Source of the DNA: Brachionus rotundiformis
Lineage: Eukaryota > Rotifera > Eurotatoria > Ploima > Brachionidae
DNA length: 64,000 nucleotides
Reading direction: 5' to 3'
NCBI GenBank assembly: GCA_016802295.1
Contig: JAESIW010000207.1
Coordinates: forward strand, 1,168,475-1,232,474
The position numbers and the translations under genes were made by a program. A model generated the notes under the pieces. The model made no database searches and was not told the DNA's origin. It saw nothing but the letters and a program-made list of their open reading frames with translations. This document shows, piece by piece, positions 54,134 through 64,000 of this stretch. Every line of letters begins with the position of its first letter. Within the stretch, counting starts at the first letter, position 1.

Positions 54134-54615
54134 TTAGTACAAAGATATTCCAACTGCATGAATTTGGTCACGGGCACGATAAGGCCGCATTGACTTGGCT
54201 GTATCGCGTACACATATGTACACAGCACAGCCAATTAATAAAACCATTTGGATCAAGAATCTAGATAAAATTTTTATTTTAGAAAATAAGTACTAAAAGA
54301 ATATTTTTTTATTACAAAAAAAGTAAGATAATCATTGGTATGTATATTTTTCTCGGATTGGCAACTATGGCTGAGTTGCAGCACGGAAACTCAGTGCTGT
54401 TTACTTCATCGCACTCGACACATTTTCGACTTGAGAAAGTTAATATAAACAAATTAATTAGATAGAATAATAAGTTACGAATTGACAATTTTAATGGTAA
54501 TATTGCACACCTTGGCAATATTTACTTGTGCATGATTTAAATCATGATGTAAAACACATGGTTCAAATTTCAAAACTAAAATTATTACCAAAAAAAAGAA
54601 AAATTTTATTTTCAT
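54134..54615 (-). CDS. Small type I membrane protein with Cys-rich ectodomain
   Basis: Three minus-strand exons (54615-54479, 54429-54316, 54260-54134) join in phase to 125 residues. The signal peptide is MKIKFFFFLVIILVLKF. The short ectodomain has several Cys (KVCNITIKIVN, RKCVECDEVNSTEFPCCN). One transmembrane helix, formed across the exon 2/3 junction, is IPMIILLFLFLIQMVLLIGC. The cytoplasmic tail is basic (VRDTAKSMRPYRARDQIHAV). That the membrane helix is completed only by splicing supports the model. The layout recalls small Shisa-type or receptor-accessory proteins, but I cannot assign a family. Confidence 0.6.
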
Positions 54616-54767
54616 TTGGTTTAGATTTAAAGCAATGCTACTAATTTAGAAATTAAAATTAGATAAAAGGAAATAGAGAAGCCCCAACGAGTTTAATTCA
54701 AGCGGAAGTGATTTAAAAAAAAAGGAAGTGACGATTTGGCGCTTCTTTAGGCAAAGAGGAAAAAATT

Positions 54768-54784
54768 TTCCCACACCGGGAATT
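54768..54784 (-). pseudogene. tRNA-Glu 3'-end fragment
   Basis: The minus strand reads AATTCCCGGTGTGGGAA, the T-arm and acceptor 3' strand of tRNA-Glu, followed by AAAATTTTTT. No 5' part is present. Confidence 0.6.
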
Positions 54785-55521
54785 TATTCTCAAATAGATA
54801 TAAGTAACAGGAACTAGTAGGAAAAATGGGAGATAAATAATTAGATAAAAAATTTAATTTAATTTAATTGTTGGACTAAAAACATCTTTATTACATTAAA
54901 TTTAAAATAAAGTTTAGGCCTGTAGCAAAAATATAAGATTTATTATCTTCAAAGTTTAATTTAATGAAATTGTATATAGATAATTTGATAAAAAATGTCA
55001 TATGTCAAGAAACTAAGCAAAATTATTACAAGAAATTAAATTCTTCTTGTGAATTGGATTTTCATATTATGATTTATGATAAAAAAATGATATTAATATT
55101 GTTACAAATTACTTAAAAACAAAGAAAATTTTATTAACTAATTTATAAATGCATATTTTAAAACAGATAAGAATCTATTTAATATTCGAAATAATCATAC
55201 TTTAATTATTTGATAAAAATTGTCATATCTTATTCGTAAAATGATGAAAATTTTACCAAGATATATTTTATGAAACTTTTGTTCCTAATAAAGTTTATCT
55301 TTTGAGAGCTTTATAGCATTTTTTAATAACATTTTTTCAACAAGATACAAAAATATTTATTTAGTATTTTTTTTTAATGAAATTAAAATTTAAAACTTGC
55401 CATTTGGTAAAAATTTTTATTTTTATAATTTTAACTGGAAAGTTTGGTTAAATAAAACAATTTAATAAAAAATCATATAATTAGATATAAAAATATAAAA
55501 TTCGATATAAAAATTTAATTT

Positions 55522-55974
55522 TTAATTCCAAGGCGAAATTTTTGTGCGCGCATTTCTACCAATGCACCAAAGGCCTGAATCGCTGATCAAATAGACCCTA
55601 CAATTGGAGTCAAGACTAAAAGGCTGAAAATTCAAAGTAAGATTCTTTGAATTTCTTATTAAACAGTGATAATTTGATTGATACAAAAGATTGAGCTCTT
55701 TCCGGTTGACAAATATCTTGAGTGCATCGTTTTTGTCCACTACGTCCTCATTGTAGAACTGGACAAAGACTGTATCATAGTCATTTATCAATTTTAAACT
55801 GGCGAAATTGAATTCTTTTATTTCGTCGAATATTAGCCGTAATACTTATATTCAGATGAATTTATATTAAATAAATAAAGATAGATAAAATATAAACTTA
55901 CTGGTCAAACTGGCCAGAAATGAATGAGAGTTATCAATGGAAAAGAGGAGAAAAATTATCAATGAAATTTTCAT
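55522..55974 (-). CDS. Small secreted protein, copy 2 of an inverted pair
   Basis: Exons 55974-55902 and 55844-55522 encode the same 131-residue protein as 49056-49508, with a few substitutions. These are IKL to LKL, EDIV to EDVV, SNSPC to SNYHC and NSNN to NSKN. The signal-peptide exon and the intron sequence are almost unchanged. The frame and splice sites are intact, so both copies could be functional. Confidence 0.75.
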
Positions 55975-56464
55975 TATTTTTTTAGGACTTAAGAAAATAA
56001 ATGCTCCATTTGGTTTTACAAAATGGGCTTTGTTATATCTATAATGATTTGTGATTTATGCACCTAATACAAAAACTCGCCAGGTCTTAGCAAAAAAAAT
56101 AAAAAAATTGGAAAAATTTACTTAATTTCATATTTAAATTGAATACTTAAAAATAAACAAGATATTTATTAAAAAATTGAAATTGAACAAAATATTCTTT
56201 TTTAAGTAAATTTTTTAAATTATAATACTAAAATTAAATTTTTGATATTCAAAATAAATCAAAAAATTTGATAGAATTAAAAATTAAATTTAAATAATTT
56301 AAATAAAAAATTATTTGTTTGAATTAATTTAATATTTAAATTTAAAAAGCTCTAAGTTGAAATAACTTTTTGGTTTAAAACTATTATAACACAAATCTAA
56401 AATAAAATCACTCAATGATTTGGTCAAGAAAAATTTTCTATATGAGTTTTAATTTGTATTGATA

Positions 56465-57155
56465 AACTAGAATCATTCATTTATAATAAGAATTCATTAA
56501 ATAATTAAATGTCACCCTCCTCTTTTCGCAACCGGGCTTGGGACCGGCTTTGGCAGAGTTATGACGGCGTCTTTCCCTAAGAAGCCAGTGGGACGTTCAT
56601 CATAAACAGCGCCACTCATCCGAGCACTCAAATTGGCTGCGAACTCGGCAACTATTTAGACTAGCTTGGAACCACAAACCAAGCGACTTCTCTCTCAATT
56701 GAGAAAAAGTCTTAACTTAAGGCTTCCAAAGTTACGTACTATCTGCAGAGGGTCAGCTGTACAGCAGATTCTCGCTCCTTTCGGATTCTATACTGGGAGA
56801 TGGTCGAAGCCAGCGGCGCCCTCATACGACAAGACTTGGACAAAGACCCGTAGGCCTATGTACCCGCCATACAGCTCTTCTGCAGACTACGTGAAAGACC
56901 ACACACATACGATGCATGTGGCTGCCACCACCCTCCTCTTTTTTCATCAGGGCTTGGGACCTGCGGATCGGCAGAGTTATGGTGACTGATTTCTCTTTCC
57001 AATTCTTTTCCATTTTCCAAAAATAAAAATCTTTTTGAAAATTTTTAATTTTTTTAAAAAATGAAATGAATTTTTTTCTATAAAATCAACTTCTATTTAT
57101 ACCCTTTTGACTAATTTAACCAATTTAACTAATTTTACTTTTTAAAACAAAATCA
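56465..57155 (+). repeat. GC-rich interspersed repeat, copy E
   Basis: The core is 56511-56986, 476 bp, with both direct-repeat units. Small indels relative to copies A-C include loss in the CTCTCTCTCTTTCG run, GTTACGTACTATC for GTTACGTCTATC, and a shorter CA repeat. The left flank is like copy D. The right flank has the reverse TATA box (about 57092) and matches copy D for over 150 bp. Confidence 0.88.
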
Positions 57156-58202
57156 GTTGCCTTTTTGTTAGAGAAAAATATTAATATCTAAAAAAGATTG
57201 ATAGAGTTATTGTTACTTATTTTTGGTTAACTATTTATAAAATTAAATTTATTTTTTGAAAATTTATAAGAAAATAAATTATTGTACTTATTTTTTTTAA
57301 ACCATAATTCTAAATCAATAATTTTATTTATTCAAATTAATTCTTAATGATCTGTTTAAATTTGTTTTATTGTATATCTTTTCTTTATGTCTAGGTGAAT
57401 AGATTTTAGATTATTTGTGTTTACTTTTTAAAAAAATTTTTAAAAAAATAATCAAAGTATAAAGTATATCAGTTCTATTAAGTACTCAAATTTTAATTCG
57501 TATCAAAAAATAACTATTCTATTTTATTTTTGCTAAGGAAGATAATTGCATACATTGTTCATTTTTTCTTCAAATCAAGTATCTTTTTAAATCTCTAATA
57601 GAATTTTTTAATATTTCTGGCTAGATAATGATTAAAAATTCTGGTCATAATTTTTAATTTTCTAATTAATTTCTTTAATTTAATTGATATTTTCTGAAAC
57701 TAAGTAATGAGGTCAAAAGTTTTTTGTCTTCAATCGTCAGACAGATCAAGTTTTGTTGACTTATTTATTTCACAAATATAACAATTAGCAAAAAAATGAT
57801 AAACAAAAATAGGTTTATTAATAGAATTATCATAGAAAATAAAATTAATCAATAAAAAACAATTTTTCTTATATCTTAATAATTTTTACTGCAAACATAA
57901 TTTACTGAACATGTTTTAACAGCTAATTTATCATGTTATAAATTATATTGGATACAATTTAAATTTTATAATTTTGGTTTATAATATCAGTTATTTAATA
58001 TTGCTTTCTAGGTCATTGAAATGAATAAGTTCGTAATTAGCAACAGATTAGGACAATTTGGAAATTTTGAAATACTAAAAATCATTAATTATCTTATGAT
58101 TAGTAAGTAAATAGAATGTGATCGAAAAAAAGATCAGTAAGTGAGTGTCGTGCAAAATAGGAGACAATCTTTTTGTTTATTATTATTTATTTTAATTTAA
58201 TT
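57156..58202. other. AT-rich intergenic stretch
   Basis: No coding frame or RNA gene supported between repeat copy E and the tRNA fragment. Confidence 0.45.
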
Positions 58203-58231
58203 TCCCATATGGTCTAGTAGTTAGGATTCCT
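58203..58231 (+). pseudogene. tRNA-Glu 5'-half fragment
   Basis: TCCCATATGGTCTAGTAGTT then AGGATTCCT matches the tRNA-Glu 5' half with one change and stops in the anticodon stem, close to where the fragment at 38724 stops. Confidence 0.78.
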
Positions 58232-58566
58232 AACTAATTATTATTTTTAATAAATAAAACAATTTGTTTTGAAATTATTTATTTAATTAAAAAAAAGGAT
58301 TAGGTCCGTCGGCTTTAACCAAAAGAAAAACTATCTCAAACACATAAAAAAGCCTAAGAAATTTTAATAAATTATGATATTTATTTGTCGAAGGTTACAT
58401 AACAATTTACATTTTCGTCTAGCTCTATATCGAGTTAGAGCAAACTAAAGGCTGATAAGAGTTACCTGAGCTTGCACAAATGCCAAATGGTCTCTTTAAA
58501 TTCCAATATCAATTCAACTGTCCCATAATTTCATTTTTTCATAAATATTTCTTATTACCTTTGTAT

Positions 58567-58650
58567 CTATTCGTCTATTCGCTATAAGTGTGTGCTCGTG
58601 TGAGTACAAGTGTGAGCGTGTGTTTATGTGTGTGTGTGTGTGTTCAAATT
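58567..58650. repeat. Imperfect TG microsatellite
   Basis: A GTGTGTG-rich tract with interruptions (GTGTGAGTACAAGTGTGAGC, then TGTGTGTGTGTGTG), about 150 bp upstream of the kinase start codon. Confidence 0.7.
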
Positions 58651-58791
58651 TAACTATTCAGACTAAATAGCGAACCATAATTTATACTCAAAAATTATTT
58701 ATTATTTAAGTTTAATTTTGGAGCTTGAGAAAATTGAGAAAAGATAGATCTTAATTTTCTGTTCAGGATCGGCTCGTGAAAATGTCTGACC

Positions 58792-61700
58792 AAGTGTCAA
58801 AAGTGGGCATGAAAAATTTTGAACTGCTCAAGGTTCTGGGAACAGGCGGTAAGCCTTTAGAGCGACCGTGTATAATTGATATTAATTTGTTGATTGTTTA
58901 AGCCTATGGAAAAGTGTTTCTGGTGCGCAAAGTTGACGGTAAGGACAAAGACAGACTTTATGCAATGAAGGTTTTGAAAAAGGCCAACATTGTACAGAAA
59001 GAAAAGACCACCGAGCACATAAAGACAGAGCGTCAAGTGCTCGAATCGATTAGGCAATTGCCCTTTTTGGTAAAATTGTACTACGCTTTTCAGACAGATG
59101 CCAAGCTTCACCTAATCCTGGAATACATCAGAGGAGGCGAGCTATTCACCCATTTGTTCAAGCGAGAACGATTCAACGAGCATGAAGCTCGATTCTACAC
59201 TGCTGAGATAACACTGGCCTTGGAGCATTTGCACCAATTGGGAATAATTTACCGAGACATTAAATTGGAGAATATTTTGTTAGATCAGGACGGGCACATA
59301 TGTTTGTGCGACTTTGGCTTATCCAAAGAGTTCAATGTATCTAGTAGCGAGAAGAGGACCTATTCTTATTGTGGAACTATTGAGTACATGGCTCCGGAGC
59401 TGATACATGGCGAGCAAGGGCATGGATTTGCAGTTGACTGGTGGTCTTTGGGCGTGCTTACATACGAACTGTTGACTGGCGCATCGCCGTTCACAGTCGA
59501 AGGTGAAAAAAACATACCATCTGAAATTTCAAAGCGTATACTCAAAACACAGCCTCCTATTCCAAGGTTTTTTACCAAAAATACCAGAGATTTTGTCCTC
59601 AAGCTTCTGATTAAGCAGCCAAATAGGCGACTAGGCTCAGCAGGAGCGGTCGAGGTCAAGTCTCATCCATTTTTTGAAAGCATTGTTTGGCAAGACTTGT
59701 TAGAAAAGCGCATCAAAGCTCCATTCAAGCCTAGCATTTGTAGTGAATCAGACACGACCAATTTTGCCGAAGAATTTACCAAACAAATACCAACTGACTC
59801 GCCGGCTGTTCTCCCGCCGGCCTCTACCAATTCAGATAGTGTCTTCCGCGGCTACACATACGTGGCACCTTCAATCATTTTTAGTAATAATGTAATCACT
59901 GATGATCAATTAAATGGAGAGACCGGTTTTGGCTCAAGCATTAACCAGTGGCTCAAGGCAAGAATTAATCAAATAAATATATTTTTTATCTATCCATTTA
60001 TTAATTTCGTTTTAAATTAGAATTCTGCATTTAATCAACTGTATGAAGTTGATTTTGGGTCCAATTTGGGCGAAGGGTCTTTTAGCGTATGCAAGTAAAT
60101 ACTCTTATATTAATAATTCTAAGACAATTAGCTTAATTAGCTAGAAAATATACATGTTATGACTATTAATTGAACTTCCTTGTTTACATTCATTAATTTG
60201 TGATCAAATTATTGTTTATGGCCAATGTGGCAACTTGGACCATTGTGAATTTTAATACAAATATTCAAATAGAAAATTCAATTCTTAAAAAGTTATATAA
60301 AGTTATATGTTAATCTTTTATTTTATTAAATAATTAAACTACACAGTTAGTAACACAAATTTAGGAGTTATAAATACTGGTGTGGAAATATTCGAATAAG
60401 ACAAATAGATATGCTGTAATCCACTTTTGATAAGCCAGATCCTTTTTTTAAGTACTAAAAAAAGAAACATATAGACAATATTTCATTTCAGGCTCTAAAA
60501 AATGAAATAAAGTGATTTTACCATATTTATAGTAAAGATTTAAATAACATTAAAAACGTAATTCAAAAGTCAAGATAAATATTAGATTGAAATAAATTGT
60601 ATAAAATATAAAATCGTAGACAATAGTCGTTGTAGTAACAATTACACTTAATATTAATCTAATAATTGATTTTCAAGATCGCAGATCATAGTAACAGATT
60701 TGTATAAAAACTCACAATGTCATTAAGTATTTAAACGGTTGTTGAAGACTTATTAAATCTATTGAGTTTATTTCTTATTTTAAAGGACCACTTCTAGTCC
60801 GAGAGAAATGACACAGAACTAAGTGAAGATGATGAAGTTGTAATTTACGGACAATTGTCCGAATGTATTACGAATATTGATTCGTTTAGACCATGACCAT
60901 GTAAATTAAGGTCTAAAAAATTACGTAAGCTAGATACTTTTTTGATTTGGACAAGTCTGGGTGACCATTTTGCTCAAGCTTTTTTTAAATTTTCAGTAGG
61001 CGTTTGTCCTGGATATAGCTGCATGCTTTAAATGCTCAATTTAATCGGCTCCATTTTGAATAATGTTGCTTGTTGAAAAATCTACAGCAGTTCCACTAAG
61101 ACCCCGCATTCACATTAACTACATTTATAAATTTCTATCAAACCAATCCAGATACAAAATATAATTTGGCTAGATAATCCTTATCCGTAGGTGATATATT
61201 AAAAATATTCTCTAAATTCCAATATACTGTCAGATGAAAACAAAAATGGTAAAAACATGAATTTTTTTAAAAACAAGTCACATTTTTTGTGAATAAATAA
61301 CTCGAGCTAAATGAGCATGGCACCAAGCGGTGATTCTTTGGCTCTCTAGTTGATATCAGACATAGATTCATAAACTTAAGAATAAACATTTTCTTGTTTT
61401 GACAATCTCTCTTTTTCACCATCTTTCTCTCAAATTATTTTTTAATAAATAAATCTGCACACATTCTGGTTATCTCTTTTGTTTTTTAATGCCCTTATTG
61501 GTTTATCATCTTTAGAACAATTTAAATCCCACTCTTCATTTGTTTCCATCTTCTCAAACTTTCACATTCATTTATAAAACTCAATTTTAGTTTTATTTCC
61601 CTCTTGAATAACGGATTTTCCTTACTTAATTATTATTTAATAACTCTTTGACCAATACTTTCAAAAAATTCTCACTTTTTTTCTAACCTAAAGGCTTTTT

Positions 61701-64000
61701 TGATTTTTTTCCTGTTAGACTTTATGTAAATGTTAAGTTTTATCTAAGTATCTTTAATTATAGTCTGTCTAAAATTTCTATTAATTGAACAATTACTTTT
61801 TTTTTCAATGTGTATAGTGTTTTGACGATTTGCGTCCAGAATTTTGGGACAACTATTCAGTATTTGTTTTTTATTCAGGTGTGTCTATGCTTAATATGCT
61901 CGTCACGCACTGCTCGATCCTCAAATTAATTAATTTTATTGAATTTTTGAATTCAATGAAATATTGTTAGACTGATTGAGTTGAACTGAGAAACATTAAC
62001 TTTTTTCTTTTAAAGTTGAGAATCGAATAGATAACTTATAAGATTAAAAAATCTTTAAATATTTTCGTTTATTCTCGTTGTAGAAGTAGTAGAAGTTTAT
62101 GATGTGGGAATTGAAAATTCAAAGCAAAAACGCCAGTAGACGTTCCGCTTTTACAACCTGTTTAAATAGTTTCGAAAAAATAAAAACATAAACATTATTA
62201 CTTAACTATATATGACTTGTCATCTCAAACACACCATTCTCTTGCTGTAATACACTTTTGATAAGCCAGTTCCTTTATCAGAAGTATTCAGGGACTTAAA
62301 TGGACATAAAATTAATAAAGATAAAAAATTAGTTAATTTTTCGTTTTTCATCAAAATTTAAAAGCATAAATCACTTAATGGGACCAAAAAACCAAGAATT
62401 AAATTTTTTACGGGAAAAATTATAATTCAATTAGTAAACCTATAAAAGTAAGATGGAACAGTGAGTTAAAATGTTTGAGGAACTGCAAGTCTAGTCATTT
62501 GACTTGCTCTTGAAATTTTTTGACTTTACGACGAAATGTCCATTCCAAGCCCCCCCTAAAAATATGTTTTAAATAAATAAAATAGTGCTATGACACATAT
62601 TAAATCTCAAGATTTTAGTCAATATGGAAAAAACCTCAGTAGTTATTAATGTGTTTTTTTTTTAAACAGAAAATGTCGTAACAGAAAGACTGGTGAATAT
62701 TTTGCTGTTAAAATAACAAGCCGACTTAAACACGACTCATCAAACGAAATAAAATATTTGTCCAAGTGTCAAGGTCATGACAACATAGTCAAACTGTACG
62801 ACGTGCTACAAGACGACTTGCACACGTACATCATAATGGAGCTGCTGACTGGCGGCGAGCTATTCGACCGGCTCAGAGAAATGAAAAAACTAACCGAAAA
62901 AGATGCTAGTCTGTTAATGAAGTCTCTCATATCGGCCATACAGTACATGCATTCCCAAGGAGTAGTGCACCGCGATCTCAAACCAGAGAATATCATATTT
63001 GTAAATAAGACTGATTTTAAAGTTAAAATTGTCGATTTCGGCTTTGCCAAGCATAAACCAGACAAAAAAAGCAGCAAGCTGCAAACGCCATGCTTCACAT
63101 TTTCGTACGCAGCGCCGGAAGTATTGAACCAGGCGCTGCTAAGCCCGGAACACAGCTCGGACGGCTACGACGAGTCGTGTGATCTGTGGAGTCTTGGCGT
63201 AATTTTGTACACAATGTTGTGTGGGCATGTTCCGTTTGACTCGTCATCAGCCGGCAAGATAAGCCAAGAGGCCATAATTGAAAAAATACGCAATGCATCT
63301 AACCTGGACTTCAAGAGCGAGCACTGGTCAAGTGTCAGCGACTCGGCCAAGAGTCTCATCAAAGGACTGCTAAATGTAGATCCAAAGAAGCGAATGAAAC
63401 TCAAAGACCTGAGCCGAAACGAGTGGATTCGCTCGTCGGCAAGCTTTACAAACAACATTGTTACCACGGTGACCGCCGACTCGGCCCTTAGGAATAAATT
63501 AAAGCAGACATTCACTGCTTATCACAAAGCCGAACAAGACGGCTTGTTCAAAGTTGAGTTGAAGGACGTGTTTGAAGCGCCGCTCGCTCAAAGGCGCTAT
63601 TTGAAACGCTCCACATCGTCCAACGCCTCATCCGAGTCCACCTCCACCACTGTCTCTTGCTCATCTCTCAGCACTACAAACACCACAACCACTAGCTTTA
63701 GCTCCGTACTGAACAGCACACCTACCAAAAAGTGTCCGTCTTCGTGCGGCAAGCTTGATGAGAAAAAAGTGTTCAACTTCAGCGATACATTGGTCAACGA
63801 GTACCTCAAGCAGCAGCAAGAAACTCAGCTCAATTCACAGCAACAAGTTTTCAATAGACCAATAACCAGGTCTATCACCAACCATAACAACAAGTTGGTC
63901 GAGTACAGAAAAGAAGATGAATGTGTAAAATGCGAACAGGTCCAGTCTGCTGAATGTGTACAATTGCAACCGCCGGCTTTAAAACGTTTAAAGAGATGTC
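58792..64000 (+). CDS. RPS6KA5: Mitogen- and stress-activated kinase (MSK, RPS6KA4/5), 3' end outside window
   Basis: Nuclear dual-domain Ser/Thr kinase acting downstream of ERK/p38, targeting histone H3 and CREB in known animals. Exons: 58792-58848, 58903-59957, 60021-60094 and 62670 to the window end (839 codons seen). The N-terminal AGC kinase has VLGTGAYGKVFLVRK, YAMKVLKK, YRDIKLENILLDQ, CDFGLSK and T-loop SYCGTIEYMAPE. The AGC tail includes GYTYVAPSI, where Thr replaces the hydrophobic-motif Ser (human GYSFVAPSI). The C-terminal CaMK-type kinase has LGEGSFSVCKKC, FAVKI, VVHRDLKPENIIF, VDFGFAK and TPCFTFSYAAPE with the activating Thr, plus an extra LLSPEHSSD insertion before GYDESCDLWSLG. 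A Ser/Thr-rich tail with FNFSDTLV follows. Intron 2 has a GC donor (AAG|GCAAGA). Intron 3 is 2.6 kb. KA4 and KA5 cannot be told apart. Confidence 0.95.
61818..61970 (+). pseudogene. Orphan open frame inside the MSK intron
   Basis: About 50 open codons read DDLRPEFWDNYSVFVFYSGV, SMLNMLVTHCSILKLINFIE. No ATG at the 5' side. It has a hydrophobic helix-like segment. It could be a remnant exon or chance. Confidence 0.15.

Noticed and set aside
56822..57013. ATG frame on the minus strand of repeat copy E, downstream of its TATA box
   Set aside because: In copies A and B the equivalent ATG is followed by an early stop and the CA-repeat length shifts the frame, so there is no sign of selection on a protein.
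1..64000. CRISPR arrays, bacterial operons, rRNA genes
   Set aside because: No regularly spaced short repeats, no ribosome-binding-site-led operons and no rRNA sequence were seen. The window is eukaryotic nuclear DNA.

Overview
The window is a stretch of AT-rich animal nuclear DNA. Genes have short introns, mostly about 45-60 bp, with ordinary GT-AG ends. The gene set is metazoan: LPCAT-type acyltransferase, KAT2/GCN5, VPS41, DNAJB12/14, MSK-type kinase, MTERF3, ribosomal proteins L14 and L6, and an IL-17-like cytokine. Small invertebrate, and more specifically a monogonont rotifer such as Brachionus, is my best guess from base composition, gene compactness and the mix of intronless or bacterial-like genes. 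The sequence alone does not prove this.

Layout. 0-6.2 kb: the 3' end of an unrecognised gene, an LPCAT1/2-like gene, a possible PAGR1-like gene and a calmodulin-like gene. 6.2-10.7 kb: repeat-rich, with a 1.4 kb inverted-repeat element, a copy of a GC-rich interspersed repeat and two tRNA-Glu genes. 10.7-13.1 kb: a large uncharacterised protein with a myristoylation-type start. 14.9-16.5 kb: RPL14, an IL-17-like gene and a tRNA-Glu. 16.8-18.6 kb: a GC-rich repeat copy and a dead non-LTR retrotransposon. 18.8-23.8 kb: KAT2, whose large intron contains the assembly gap inside a repeated sequence. 24.5-28.4 kb: VPS41. 29.5-34.9 kb: a small secreted protein, DNAJB12/14, a GC-rich repeat copy and a single-pass membrane protein. 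35-41 kb: sparse, with a tRNA-Glu, small hypothetical genes and a secreted DUF2599-like protein. 41.3-44.7 kb: a zinc-transporter pseudogene, MTERF3, and RPL6 with two C/D snoRNA-like units in an intron. 45-57 kb: two intronless WD40 genes, an inverted pair of near-identical secreted-protein genes, two further small genes and two GC-rich repeat copies. 58.8 kb to the end: an MSK (RPS6KA4/5) gene that runs off the window.

The genes do not form one pathway; most are housekeeping. The most interesting layers are the following. (1) A recently active GC-rich repeat family has five near-identical copies plus one 'solo' end. Each full copy carries an internal direct repeat and a conserved reverse-strand TATA box, and two copies are physically linked to duplicated tRNA-Glu genes. 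(2) A tandem pair of putative box C/D snoRNAs in RPL6 carries a guide matching the large-subunit rRNA segment ACUGGGGCGGUA. (3) KAT2 has a bromodomain that has lost its acetyl-lysine-binding residues. (4) There is an IL-17-like cytokine and a bacterial-type DUF2599 secreted protein. (5) One gene has an in-frame UGA formed exactly at a splice junction, followed by about 70 open codons.

All gene models were built by eye from codon frame, splice phase and remembered family sequences. Exon ends given explicitly are phase-consistent unless stated otherwise.
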